From JBGSIC01 sp041751875 (GTDB taxonomy: Bacteria; Bdellovibrionota; FAC87; UBA2466; JACKAF01): a stretch of DNA of 64,000 bases. The notes beneath the pieces were generated by a model that saw only the letters and a program-made list of their open reading frames with translations, was not told the origin of the DNA and did no database searches. Positions 39,570-50,522 of this stretch are shown here, in pieces (the first letter of the stretch is position 1; each line of letters starts with the position of its first letter). The position numbers and the translations under genes were made by a program. Location: assembly GCA_041751875.1 (NCBI GenBank), contig JBGSIC010000029.1, positions 1 to 64,000 on the forward strand, written 5' to 3'.

Positions 39570-40937
39570 ATGAGCCGAAGAGATGGCGATAGTTTTGGAA
39601 ATCTGGTTTGCAGTTTTTGTGGTAAGAGCCAGCGAGAAGTAAAGAAGCTGATCGCGGGCCCTACCGTTCACATCTGCGACGAATGTATCGAACTCTGCAA
39701 TGACATCATTGCGGAGGAAGCTGAAAAAGAGGATCGCAAGACAGGGGCGGGCAAGATCCCGACCCCGATGGAAATTAAGAATGTTCTCGACGAATACGTC
39801 ATCAGCCAAACGCGCGCTAAGAAGTCTCTTTCAGTAGCGGTTCACAACCACTATAAGCGCGTTGCAGGGGCCAAGCTTCCCAACTCGGTTCACTCCGAAG
39901 TTGAATTAGCAAAAAGTAACATTTTGCTTATCGGCCCCACGGGTAGCGGAAAAACTTTGCTAGCCCAGACGCTCGCCCGTTTGCTCAACGTGCCGTTTGC
40001 GATCGTCGATGCGACCACCTTAACCGAAGCAGGCTATGTCGGTGAGGATGTTGAGAATATCATCCTCTACCTCCTTCAGAACGCTGACTACGATATCGAA
40101 GCCGCGCAAAAGGGCATCGTTTACATCGACGAAATCGATAAGATTTCTCGAAAAGGCGAAAACCCCTCCATTACCCGCGACGTTTCCGGGGAAGGTGTGC
40201 AGCAGGCGCTTTTGAAAATTTTTGAAGGCACGCGCGCGAGCGTTCCGCCCAAGGGAGGCCGTAAGCATCCCCAGCAGGAATTTTTGCAGGTGGACACGAC
40301 GAATATTCTTTTCATCGTGGGCGGCGCGTTTGTTGGCTTGGATAAGATCATTGAATCCCGTCAGCACAAACGAGGAATGGGAATCGGCGCCGATGTACCT
40401 TCCAAGAAAGAACGCAGCGCGAGCGAATCGATTCATGAGACCCGTCCTGAAGATCTTCTTAAATTCGGCCTCATCCCTGAATTCGTCGGTCGTTTGCCCG
40501 TCATCGCGACGCTGACCGAACTCGACGAAGAGGCGCTGGTTCAGATTCTGACCGAACCCAAGAACGCGCTGATTCGTCAGTATCAAAAGCTCTTTGAATA
40601 CGAAAGCGTGAAACTGACATTTACTGACGTGGCGTTGCGCACGATCGCGCAGCAAGCACTAAAAACCAGCACCGGTGCTCGTGGTTTGCGTGCGATTCTG
40701 GAGCAGTCGATGTTGGAAATCATGTACGAGCTTCCCTCATTGAGCGGGCTTAAGGAATGCATTGTGGATGAGAATGTCATCATTAACAGAACGCGCCCGC
40801 AACTTATCTACTCGGATGATCCGGGAACCGGGTCGGGGACTTCCGGTTCGGGAACCGGAACGCCTGCGCCCTCCAGTGACTCGAGTGCACATAAAGCGCC
40901 GGGTCGCGTAACGAAAAAAGTCGGCTCCGTTTCTTGA
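39570..40937 (+). CDS. clpX: ATP-dependent unfoldase ClpX
   Basis: 455-residue AAA+ unfoldase. N-terminal C4 zinc domain (CSFC...CDEC), Walker A GPTGSGKTLLAQT, Walker B VYIDEIDKI, pore-loop GYVGEDVE and the C-terminal small domain. The ClpP-docking loop is MGI (in KRGMGIGADV) where IGF is usual, aligning with the Bacillus IGFGAD and E. coli IGFGAT segments. The last 40 residues are Gly/Ser/Thr-rich, longer than in E. coli. 34 bp after clpP. Confidence 0.97.
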   Translation: MSRRDGDSFGNLVCSFCGKSQREVKKLIAGPTVHICDECIELCNDIIAEEAEKEDRKTGAGKIPTPMEIKNVLDEYVISQTRAKKSLSVAVHNHYKRVAGAKLPNSVHSEVELAKSNILLIGPTGSGKTLLAQTLARLLNVPFAIVDATTLTEAGYVGEDVENIILYLLQNADYDIEAAQKGIVYIDEIDKISRKGENPSITRDVSGEGVQQALLKIFEGTRASVPPKGGRKHPQQEFLQVDTTNILFIVGGAFVGLDKIIESRQHKRGMGIGADVPSKKERSASESIHETRPEDLLKFGLIPEFVGRLPVIATLTELDEEALVQILTEPKNALIRQYQKLFEYESVKLTFTDVALRTIAQQALKTSTGARGLRAILEQSMLEIMYELPSLSGLKECIVDENVIINRTRPQLIYSDDPGTGSGTSGSGTGTPAPSSDSSAHKAPGRVTKKVGSVS

Positions 40938-41048
40938 GCTTGTCACTTTGATTCATGGCGGCACTCCTTAGCTTTGCGAGAGTCACCAAAATTGGACATT
41001 GACAAAATTTTTGATCACTTCCTGCGGCGATCGGCTGAAGATATTAGC

Positions 41049-41076
41049 TTCCGACGACAGTTTTTCACGATATAAT
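41049..41076 (+). promoter_or_regulatory. Putative lon promoter
   Basis: Perfect TATAAT at 41071-41076 with a poor TTCCGA at 41049-41054 (16-bp spacer). The leader to lon is about 90 nt. No sigma32-type box was seen. Confidence 0.4.
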
Positions 41077-41168
41077 ATTTCGTAGGGACGCTCGTCTTTT
41101 GAGTGTCCTCCAACTAAAAAAAGTAATCCAAAAAAAGTAGTTTTCGCCTTCAAGGTACGGAGACGCGT

Positions 41169-43601
<2,433 letters not shown>

Positions 43602-43602
43602 C

Positions 43603-44088
43603 ATGCGCTGGGTCCTTCTTTTCCTCTTTCTGTTTCCCGCCTCAGTAATGGCGTCGGGCCGAAGCGAAATCGGTCTGGGCGCAACCGGTGCCGCCATCAA
43701 CTTCTCTTCTGCTGAAGATAATTTTGGCATCCAAGCCGAATATCACTACCTCATCTCCAAGGGTTTTCAATTTGGAACCCAAAGCGCTTTCCTGGTTCGC
43801 GATACTGGTGGCACGACCCACACCGGCGTAGTGGTCATGGTGGGCCCCACCATTAATTTCCCGTTCGATACCTCTCTCATCAAAAGTTTTTTTTGGACGA
43901 CTTTGGTCGGGTTCTCCCACGATAGCGCAACCGCCAGTGGTCTGAAGTTCACCTTCCTTACTAAGCTGGGTAAGCGCTTTGCGATTTCTAACCAAATAGC
44001 CTATTCGCCTCATGCCGTTCTCACCAAAGTGGCTGGCCAGAAGGTGGCTCTCACCATCAACCTGGTTTCCTTCCGCCTCGTCTTCTAG
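43603..44088 (+). CDS. Small outer-membrane beta-barrel-like protein
   Basis: 161 residues from the ATG at 43603. Signal peptide (LFLFLFPASVMA, cleavage near residue 17) and alternating strands such as FGIQAEYHYLI and GVVVMVGPTINFPF, ending with a hydrophobic LVSFRLVF strand as in barrel proteins. No specific family. Begins 1 bp after the lon stop, though it is unlikely to be functionally tied to it. Confidence 0.7.
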   Translation: MRWVLLFLFLFPASVMASGRSEIGLGATGAAINFSSAEDNFGIQAEYHYLISKGFQFGTQSAFLVRDTGGTTHTGVVVMVGPTINFPFDTSLIKSFFWTTLVGFSHDSATASGLKFTFLTKLGKRFAISNQIAYSPHAVLTKVAGQKVALTINLVSFRLVF

Positions 44089-44154
44089 AGCGCAGATTCA
44101 CGCACCCGTATTCTGCTAGAATACAGAAAATTGTGAAATTACAGGCACTTGGGA

Positions 44155-44186
44155 TTGCTGCGATGCAGCAAAAGAGATAATATAAT
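44155..44186 (+). promoter_or_regulatory. Putative promoter/operator for the zinc-ribbon gene
   Basis: TATAAT at 44181-44186 (overlapping GATAAT at 44176-44181) follows TTGCTG at 44155-44160. The TTGCTG lies in a perfect 7-bp palindrome TTGCTGC/GCAGCAA (44155-44171, 3-bp centre), which could be an operator. Confidence 0.35.
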
Positions 44187-44289
44187 AGTCGACTGCTTAG
44201 TTCTTTTGCATCTGAGCAAGAAACTTCCAGAAGCAGTGGAACGTAAATGGGGAGCTCGCAGGGGCGCGGGCGTTTAAGGGGAGGCTAAC

Positions 44290-44475
44290 ATGTCTGAATG
44301 CAAAATCTGTAAGAAGAACCATTCCCAATTCCATATGAACAACAAGCTCGTCTGCTTTAGTTGCGACGAGTTGCTATTCGATATCGAAATCGAATGCGAC
44401 GAAGAAGTCACAGAAGGTACCGGTACGACAGCGACCATGAAGCTGCCAACACGCGAACTGGCACGTGGGCATTAG
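44290..44475 (+). CDS. Small zinc-ribbon protein
   Basis: 61 residues. Cys4-x2-Cys7 and Cys22-x2-Cys25 form a CxxC-x14-CxxC zinc ribbon, followed by an acidic strand (DIEIECDEEVTEG) and a basic tail. No family or role recognised; DNA/RNA-binding or protein-docking is possible. The ribosome site GGGGAGG lies just upstream of the ATG and the leader is about 100 nt. Confidence 0.65.
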   Translation: MSECKICKKNHSQFHMNNKLVCFSCDELLFDIEIECDEEVTEGTGTTATMKLPTRELARGH

Positions 44476-44499
44476 GAAAGGTGCCTGTGCATTTTCCGC
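44474..44499. repeat. Degenerate GGTGCC hairpin
   Basis: GGAAAGGTGC, then CTGT, then GCATTTTCC form an imperfect hairpin just after the zinc-ribbon stop, in the gap to the convergent metK. It shares the AAAGGTGCC core with 16821 and 63325 and may act as a terminator. Confidence 0.4.
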
Positions 44500-44513
44500 T
44501 TGGACTCTTGAAG

Positions 44514-45686
44514 CTACTTTAAGAGCGCTTTGAGATCATCCACGCGATTGAGGCTTTCCCAAGTAAACCCTTTCGACGAGGTACGGCCAAAGTGCCCATA
44601 GGCTGCCGTTTCTTCGAAGATGGGACGATTGAGATCAAGCGTCTTGATGATTTCAGCCGGTTTGAGACCGAACATCTCGCGTACGGCGCCCGAAAGTTTC
44701 TCAGTGTTGGTGTTACCTGTGCCGTAGTCGTAGATATAAAGCGAAACGGGTTCCGCGACACCAATCGCGTACGCTAGCTGCACTAAGCAACGCTTCGCCA
44801 AGCCAGCGGCGACAATGTTCTTTGCTACATAACGAGCCATGTAGGAAGCCGAACGATCCACTTTTGTGGGATCCTTTCCGGAGAAGGCACCGCCGCCATG
44901 AGCACCGTGACCGCCGTAAGTATCGACGATAATTTTTCTTCCTGTTAAACCGCAATCCCCCATCGGTCCGCCCGTGACGAAACGGCCAGTGGGATTGATA
45001 TAAATTTTCGTTTTGTTATCCATGAGCTTCGTGGGAATTGATTTTGCAATCACTTCCTCGCGAACCGCCGCCGCCAAGTCTTCGTGCGGTACATCGGGGC
45101 TGTGCTGGGTGGAAACCACTACCGCTTCCACGCGCTTCATGTTTCCGTTTTCATCGTATTGAATTGAAACTTGTGATTTTCCATCTGGACGCAGGAAAGC
45201 CAAGATGCCTTCCTTACGGCATTCTGAAAGTCTTTTTGTGAGGCGATGAGAGTAAGCAAGAGTTGCCGGCATGTATTCCGGCGTTTCATCACAAGCGTAG
45301 CCGAACATAATTCCCTGGTCACCGGCGCCTTGTTCTTTGAAAAGGCCTTCCCCTTCCGATACGCCCTGAGAAATATCGGGTGACTGTTTACTGATCGCAG
45401 TCATGATGCCGCAGGTTTTGTAATCAAATCCCATTTCATCGCCGCTATAACCAATCTTTTTGACCGTGCTGCGAACGATGTCCGGAATATTAATGACGGC
45501 GGTAGAGGTAATCTCTCCGCTGACGACCACTAAGCCGGTGGTTAAGAGGGTTTCACAAGCGACGCGTCCTCGCGGATCTTGCGCGAGAATGGCATCCAAA
45601 ACGGCATCCGATACCTGGTCAGCCATTTTGTCGGGGTGGCCTTCCGAAACAGATTCTGATGTGAATAGGCAATCCTTAAGGATCAT
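44514..45686 (-). CDS. metK: S-adenosylmethionine synthetase
   Basis: 390-residue methionine adenosyltransferase. FTSESVSEGHPDKMADQVSDA, the GAGDQGIMFGYA motif, GGHGAHGGGAFSGKDPTKVDRS and the C-terminal GHFGRT are intact. It is separated from the upstream minus-strand LysM gene by the terminator at 45811-45845, so it has its own promoter. A minus-strand TTGACA at plus 45750-45755 exists but its nearest -10-like box is at a 21-bp spacing. No SAM riboswitch was recognised. Confidence 0.98.
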   Translation of the reverse strand: MILKDCLFTSESVSEGHPDKMADQVSDAVLDAILAQDPRGRVACETLLTTGLVVVSGEITSTAVINIPDIVRSTVKKIGYSGDEMGFDYKTCGIMTAISKQSPDISQGVSEGEGLFKEQGAGDQGIMFGYACDETPEYMPATLAYSHRLTKRLSECRKEGILAFLRPDGKSQVSIQYDENGNMKRVEAVVVSTQHSPDVPHEDLAAAVREEVIAKSIPTKLMDNKTKIYINPTGRFVTGGPMGDCGLTGRKIIVDTYGGHGAHGGGAFSGKDPTKVDRSASYMARYVAKNIVAAGLAKRCLVQLAYAIGVAEPVSLYIYDYGTGNTNTEKLSGAVREMFGLKPAEIIKTLDLNRPIFEETAAYGHFGRTSSKGFTWESLNRVDDLKALLK

Positions 45687-45810
45687 GGGTCTTATCCTGC
45701 TTTCCAGTTTCTAAAATAAGTCATTAGGAATGGCCTTTGAGTTTGGATTTGTCAATCTGAGAGGGAAGTAATGCGGCGCAAAATACGGGTTCTGAAGAGG
45801 GGACGAAGGG

Positions 45811-45845
45811 CAAAAAAAAAGCCCCCTTCGAAGAAGGGGGCTTTT
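45811..45845 (-). terminator. Strong intrinsic terminator between LysM gene and metK
   Basis: GCCCCCTTC (45821-45829) pairs with GAAGGGGGC (45833-45841), 3-nt loop, stem extended by AAAA/TTTT. Nine A on the plus side give nine T on the minus strand, which suits the minus-strand LysM gene. Only four T follow on plus. Confidence 0.85.
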
Positions 45846-45859
45846 GGAACTTCTAAGGC

Positions 45860-47290
45860 TTAGCCTCGCTGAGCCTTGTTAGGCGGCGAGTAGGTATCGT
45901 CTTCGCGATAGTCTTCTTCCAAGGTCGTGGCCTTCTTGCGACGGTTGATCACAAGCAAGCTGAGAAGGAGAAACACGATGACTCCGCCTACGGCAAAGCT
46001 GAAAAGGTTTTTCTGAATGAGTTTGCCAGTAGCAGACGCTTTTTTCTTCTTCGCGCTTCCTTCGGCAGGAGCGGGGGGGGAGAAAGAGTCGTTTGCGGGG
46101 GGCAATTCAGGTGCTTGCGCGAAATCGTTCCCACCAAGAGGCGCGCCGGCCAAATCCGCCGGAGGGGCGACAACAGGCTGTTCCGGTTGGAACATCTGCT
46201 GTTCGGCAATCGGAGCTTCCGCTGCAGGACGGGAGTTTTGGGCCACCTGCTGACCATCGGTGTATCCACTCAAATCTTTGGGGTAGAGAGAAAGTTGCGC
46301 ACCCGGAGCCACGCTATCAGGGCTGGTCAGTCCGTTAACAACCGCAATCTCTTTCCAGCTGCGGAAGTTTCCGTACTTTTGCTCAGCCAATGCCGACAAC
46401 CATTCCCCTCGTTGAAGGGTGTGGGACTCAGGTGTGATGCCTCGTTCTTGATAGAAAGAGCGCATCTGGTAGTCCGAAGCGTCGTTCGGTGAAGCGTAAT
46501 AAACGACTTTGCCGGCTTGCCAGCTGCCGCGGTTCCATCTGGCTAAATCGCCAGAGCGTTGGGGCGTTCCATAAATTAATTGAGAAACGGAATCCGACGT
46601 GTCTCCCTGGCGTACGAAGTAGTAACGGTTAAGGAGCGTGCCATTTTGATCTTTGGCTTGGGTCGGAATTTCAGGGACTTTCGAAACGACCGTGCGAGGC
46701 GCGGGAGTTTCACTTCCACCGAAAAATCCTGTGTCAGATGAGTTATAGTTGTCCCGAGCAGGGGTATCTGAAACGGGAGCTTCGAAGGCCGCCTGGTCAG
46801 TCGACTTGTCGTCCGCAGGAGCGTCAGACAATTCGCTCGCACCATCCATCAAAGAATCCAGTTCACCAGACTCTGTATTCTCAGAGGGAGCTGTCGCTTC
46901 CGTTTCCAAGGCGGCCATTTCGTCGCCTTCCAGACCGTCCATCGAAAAATCTTCAGAAGCGGAGTCGTCGGTCGCTTGGGCTGATTTGTCAGATAATTCG
47001 CCTTCTAGCGCGGCGAGCTCTTGCTCTTCCTCGGCATTTTCGGCGCCCTCAGCCAAAGACTCGTCGCCGCTCCATTCGTCTTCGCTGTCGCCGCCTTCTT
47101 CAAGCAGCGCTAGATCCTCGCCTTCAGCGGAATCAGCATCGGCCATTTCGCCTGATGCTTCTTCGCCGTTCTCAGACTGGTTGATGGTCTCTTTAGACGC
47201 ACAAGAGATACATACCGCCAGGGAGTAGATGAAAAAGGCGTTTAGTAGCGACTTTAATATCTGTTGAAGTTTCATTTTTCTTCTCATCAA
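45860..47290 (-). CDS. LysM-domain envelope protein with acidic linker and C-terminal membrane helix
   Basis: 476 residues. N-terminal hydrophobic segment ending CISCASKE, which could be a lipobox with Cys near residue 31 (the -3 position is atypical). Then about 150 residues of Glu/Asp/Ala/Ser-rich acidic repeats, a region around residues 235-345 with YYFVRQGDTSDSVSQLIYG and a second HTLQRGEWLSALAEQKYG segment that resemble tandem LysM-type peptidoglycan binding modules, a Pro/Ala linker and a membrane helix near residue 435-457 (VGGVIVFLLLSLLVINRRKK). The order recalls FimV-like polar landmark proteins, but no relationship is shown. Confidence 0.7.
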   Translation of the reverse strand: MMRRKMKLQQILKSLLNAFFIYSLAVCISCASKETINQSENGEEASGEMADADSAEGEDLALLEEGGDSEDEWSGDESLAEGAENAEEEQELAALEGELSDKSAQATDDSASEDFSMDGLEGDEMAALETEATAPSENTESGELDSLMDGASELSDAPADDKSTDQAAFEAPVSDTPARDNYNSSDTGFFGGSETPAPRTVVSKVPEIPTQAKDQNGTLLNRYYFVRQGDTSDSVSQLIYGTPQRSGDLARWNRGSWQAGKVVYYASPNDASDYQMRSFYQERGITPESHTLQRGEWLSALAEQKYGNFRSWKEIAVVNGLTSPDSVAPGAQLSLYPKDLSGYTDGQQVAQNSRPAAEAPIAEQQMFQPEQPVVAPPADLAGAPLGGNDFAQAPELPPANDSFSPPAPAEGSAKKKKASATGKLIQKNLFSFAVGGVIVFLLLSLLVINRRKKATTLEEDYREDDTYSPPNKAQRG

Positions 47291-47427
47291 CGCTAGGGTT
47301 TTTTTGGGCGCACTTATAGTGCCCTTCAGTCTTCCGTATCGGCACTTGGGGTGAAAGGTTTAGGACTTTGTCCTTATGGTGGAAAAGGACCTTTTGTTTG
47401 AAGGTAAAATGGGGTTTAAGTGTTGAA

Positions 47428-49077
47428 ATGACTTCAGAATTGAAATTCCTTCCGCTGGGCGGACTCGGCGAAATCGGCATCAATTGCCTGGTCATCGAAT
47501 GCGACGGGCAAATAGTCTTGCTCGACTGCGGCATTCAGTTTCCTGATGCGTCTCACCCCGGTGTGGAAATTTTCCTCCCCGACCTTACCTACGTGGTGGA
47601 ACGCTTTGACCGTCTCAAAGGCGTGGTGGTTACCCACGGGCATGAAGACCACATTGGAGCCATTCCCTATCTCGCACGCCATGGAAAGATTGATGTTTAT
47701 TGTACGCAGTTTCCCCGTGGGCTGATTACTCACAAGCTTAGCGAGCACCGGGAGGCCAAAGAGGTCACTTTCCACAATATTGAGCCCGAGAGACCCTTTA
47801 AAGTCGGTCCTTTTGAGTTCCACCCGACGTCAGTTCAACATTCCATCATTGAGGCACTAGGCTTCGGCGTTCGCACTCCTGCCGGACTTTTTGTCCACTC
47901 AGGGGATTTTAAGCACGACCCGCGTCCGGTGAACGGAAAAGTCATTGGATTGGAGCAGTTTGAGAAGTGGGGCAAGGAAGGGGTGCATCTACTTTTTGCC
48001 GACAGTACCAACGCGGAGAAGGCCGGCCATACGATTTCCGAGCACGAAATCACCGATTCCTTTGAAGGGATGCTCAGTCAGCAGAAATCACGCGTGTTTA
48101 TCGCTCTATTTGCGTCCAACGTGCGTCGGGTAGGAAACCTCATGCATCTTGCTCACCGACTGGGCAAGAAGGTCGTTCTGGTCGGTAGAAGCATGCATTC
48201 TTATACGCGCCTTGCTCACCAACAGAAGTCGCTACAAATTCCTGAAAACACTTTGATTTTGGCGGAGAGTAGTCATGAGTATCCAGATGATCAGGTCATC
48301 TTTTTAGCGACCGGAAGTCAGGCCGAACCTCAATCTGCGCTATTACGTTTAGCAGAAGGTTCGCACCGGGAAATCAAACTCAAAAAAGGCGACCTCATTA
48401 TGATGTCGAGCCGGTTCATACCTGGAAATGAGAAGGCCATCTCCAACATGATCAATGAGCTGTACCGACTGGGTGCCGAGGTCATGTACGAGTCAATTCA
48501 CCAAATCCATGTTTCCGGACATGGTTTTGCGGACGAGTTACAGATGCTGCACCGTGCCTGCAAACCGAAGTTTTTTGTTCCTGTTCATGGGGAATACCGC
48601 CATTTAGCCAAGCACGCCAACCTGGCCGTGCAGTCCGGAGTGGCTCCTGAAAATGTCTTTGTTATTGAGGACGGACAAAGTGTCGTTACGGACGGGACCA
48701 AGCTACGCCTGGGAGAGAAGGTCGATCTCAAGCCTATTCCTGTGGTTCAGGGGGCGCTCATGGAGCAAAGACCCCTCGTTTTTACGCAGCGCAGGGCACT
48801 TGCCAAGGCAGGGATTGTATTTAGCGTCGTGATGCGCGATGCCAAGAACAAGCAACTGCTCGGTGAGCCTGTGGTGCGCAGTGTAGGGCTACTTTTTAAA
48901 CGCGAAAAAGAATTGGTAGAAGCCGAGACAGAGGCAGCGAAATTTCTCAGCAATATCTACATCAAGAACATGAAAGACCCCGAAATTGCGGAAGTCTTTC
49001 GGCGCGAGCTTCGTCGCTTTTTTCGCGACCGAGCCTGCTATAAGCCCACCGTTATCTCCCAAGTATTCGACATCTAA
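47428..49077 (+). CDS. rnj: Ribonuclease J
   Basis: 549 residues from the ATG at 47428. Beta-CASP metallo-beta-lactamase nuclease of the RNase J family, a 5'-3' exonuclease and endonuclease in RNA turnover. Catalytic HGHEDH at residues 70-75, LLFADSTNAE, the SGDFKHDP and VSGHGFADEL motifs, and the C-terminal domain are present. RNase J is widespread in Firmicutes and also found in deltaproteobacterial lineages. It is divergent from the LysM gene, with a 137-bp gap between. Confidence 0.95.
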   Translation: MTSELKFLPLGGLGEIGINCLVIECDGQIVLLDCGIQFPDASHPGVEIFLPDLTYVVERFDRLKGVVVTHGHEDHIGAIPYLARHGKIDVYCTQFPRGLITHKLSEHREAKEVTFHNIEPERPFKVGPFEFHPTSVQHSIIEALGFGVRTPAGLFVHSGDFKHDPRPVNGKVIGLEQFEKWGKEGVHLLFADSTNAEKAGHTISEHEITDSFEGMLSQQKSRVFIALFASNVRRVGNLMHLAHRLGKKVVLVGRSMHSYTRLAHQQKSLQIPENTLILAESSHEYPDDQVIFLATGSQAEPQSALLRLAEGSHREIKLKKGDLIMMSSRFIPGNEKAISNMINELYRLGAEVMYESIHQIHVSGHGFADELQMLHRACKPKFFVPVHGEYRHLAKHANLAVQSGVAPENVFVIEDGQSVVTDGTKLRLGEKVDLKPIPVVQGALMEQRPLVFTQRRALAKAGIVFSVVMRDAKNKQLLGEPVVRSVGLLFKREKELVEAETEAAKFLSNIYIKNMKDPEIAEVFRRELRRFFRDRACYKPTVISQVFDI

Positions 49078-49142
49078 GGATTACGGGGCGCGTTGGTTAA
49101 AGCCACGCCCGATTCTGTCCGATAAGAAAAGGGGAGCCACTC

Positions 49143-50183
49143 TTGTCAGTCAAAGCCTTAAAAGAAGACGAAGTACCTATTGAGCCGCAAAAGTATTTTA
49201 AGGTGCGCATCAATTCCATTCCGCTCGAAGTTCCCCTGCAGTTCGACATCCTTTTATATGTCAGTGGAAGACTGACCCTCTTTCGCAAGCCCGGTGATGT
49301 GCTAACGCGTGACCGGCTGTCTGGTCTTAAAAAGCACGGTGCCAAAGAGTTTTTGATTCCCGACGATCAACGTGGCCTCTACCTGCAAACACTAAAAGAT
49401 AGTATTGCCGATCCGGGAACAGACAAAAAAGACAAAGGGCGCATTATCAAAGAAAGTGCGTTCATTCACGTAGAGGATCTTTTCACCAAGCAAGACATTC
49501 GTCCTGTGGTGGAAACTTCGAAACAGCTAGTTGAAGAAATGGTTTCGTTTGTGACTGAAGATGTCGATGCGGCGGTTTCTCTTATGCGTTTGTCAGTGCA
49601 TGACTACTATACGTACAATCATTGCGTCGATGTTGCGGTCTACGCAATCACACTAGCCAAGAAAATTTTTGGTGATGATAAGAATTTACTTTTCCACGCA
49701 GGACTTGGTGGACTTCTACATGACGTCGGCAAGCGACGCATTTCCAAAGAAATTATTAACAAGATGGGTCCGTTGACCGGCCCCGAATGGCAAGAAGTCA
49801 AAAACCACCCGAAGTACGGTGTAGATTTTTTAAAGAGTGTTAATTCGATTCCGGTAGAAGCCAAACGAGTCGTACATGAGCACCACGAAAACTTCGATGG
49901 TACTGGTTACCCCCAAGGATTAAAGGAAGAGGAAATTTCTAAACTCAGCCGCATTGTGATGATCGCAGATGTGTTCGATGCTCTGACAACTGACCGTTCC
50001 TACCACAAGGCGATTAATCCCAGTGAAGCATTGAAAACCATGTATTCGATGCAACCGGGGAAGTTTGACCCCAATCTTTTCAAAACGTTTAATAAGAATT
50101 TCGAAAAGAAGGGCCCAATCCAATTGCCCAAAGATTTTGATCCCTGCCAGACCCGCAAGATGATCAAGCCCACCGAGGAATAG
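49143..50183 (+). CDS. HD-GYP domain protein (cyclic-di-GMP phosphodiesterase)
   Basis: 346 residues from TTG 49143, with AGGGGAG upstream. The N-terminal 110 residues lack a recognised sensor domain (it starts like a PilZ-like or DUF3391-type module). The C-terminal HD-GYP domain has HD at 193-194 (LLHDVGK), HEHHE at 245-249 and GTGYP at 253-257, the full set for c-di-GMP hydrolysis to GMP. It shows this organism uses c-di-GMP signalling. Confidence 0.93.
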   Translation: MSVKALKEDEVPIEPQKYFKVRINSIPLEVPLQFDILLYVSGRLTLFRKPGDVLTRDRLSGLKKHGAKEFLIPDDQRGLYLQTLKDSIADPGTDKKDKGRIIKESAFIHVEDLFTKQDIRPVVETSKQLVEEMVSFVTEDVDAAVSLMRLSVHDYYTYNHCVDVAVYAITLAKKIFGDDKNLLFHAGLGGLLHDVGKRRISKEIINKMGPLTGPEWQEVKNHPKYGVDFLKSVNSIPVEAKRVVHEHHENFDGTGYPQGLKEEEISKLSRIVMIADVFDALTTDRSYHKAINPSEALKTMYSMQPGKFDPNLFKTFNKNFEKKGPIQLPKDFDPCQTRKMIKPTEE

Positions 50184-50299
50184 CCCACCAAGGCTCAACT
50201 CGACAGATCTGACCCAGGCGCTTCCCGCCTATAGCAACCCTTCTAATCATGGTGGAAAATTTGGGTAAATCCTTATAAGGTGTGCCTAGTTCCATTTGG

Positions 50300-50376
50300 G
50301 GGCGGATAGCTCAGTTGGTTAGAGCGACGCGTTTACACCGCGTAGGTCCGGGGTTCGAGCCCCTGTCCGCCCACCA
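50300..50376 (+). tRNA. tRNA-Val (anticodon TAC)
   Basis: 77 nt with encoded CCA. Acceptor GGGCGGA pairs with TCCGCCC, D-arm GCTC/GAGC, anticodon stem ACGCG/CGCGT around loop TTTACAC with anticodon TAC, T-arm with TTCGAGC. Discriminator A at 50373. Its 3' end is repeated at 50452-50475. Confidence 0.95.
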
Positions 50377-50451
50377 TTTTTAGCAAGTTCGAGCAGGGTC
50401 TCGGTCTCGCTCAATCTGGTCGTGGCAGGTAAATAGGTTTTGCTCGCGAGG

Positions 50452-50475
50452 TCGAGCCCCTGTCCGCCCACCATT
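50452..50475. repeat. Duplicate of the tRNA-Val 3' end, attachment-site-like
   Basis: A 24-bp exact copy of the tRNA 3' segment 50355-50378 (TCGAGCCCCTGTCCGCCCAC and the 4 bp following), 97 bp downstream of the tRNA copy. Duplicated tRNA ends are typical scars or termini of tRNA-integrating elements. No integrase is seen nearby, and no further copy was spotted at the far side of the cluster to 55.2 kb. Confidence 0.75.
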
Positions 50476-50522
50476 CTCCCTTTGAGCGCCCTGCAATTGG
50501 GCTTTGGCAGTCTTGTTCTTTG

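Noticed and set aside
40020..40655. 211-residue antisense frame in clpX
   Set aside because: ClpX is conserved through this stretch; the antisense frame is a shadow.
45687..45810. SAM riboswitch upstream of metK
   Set aside because: I saw no SAM-I or SAM-II type conserved core; only a terminator belonging to the upstream gene and a poorly spaced promoter-like box.
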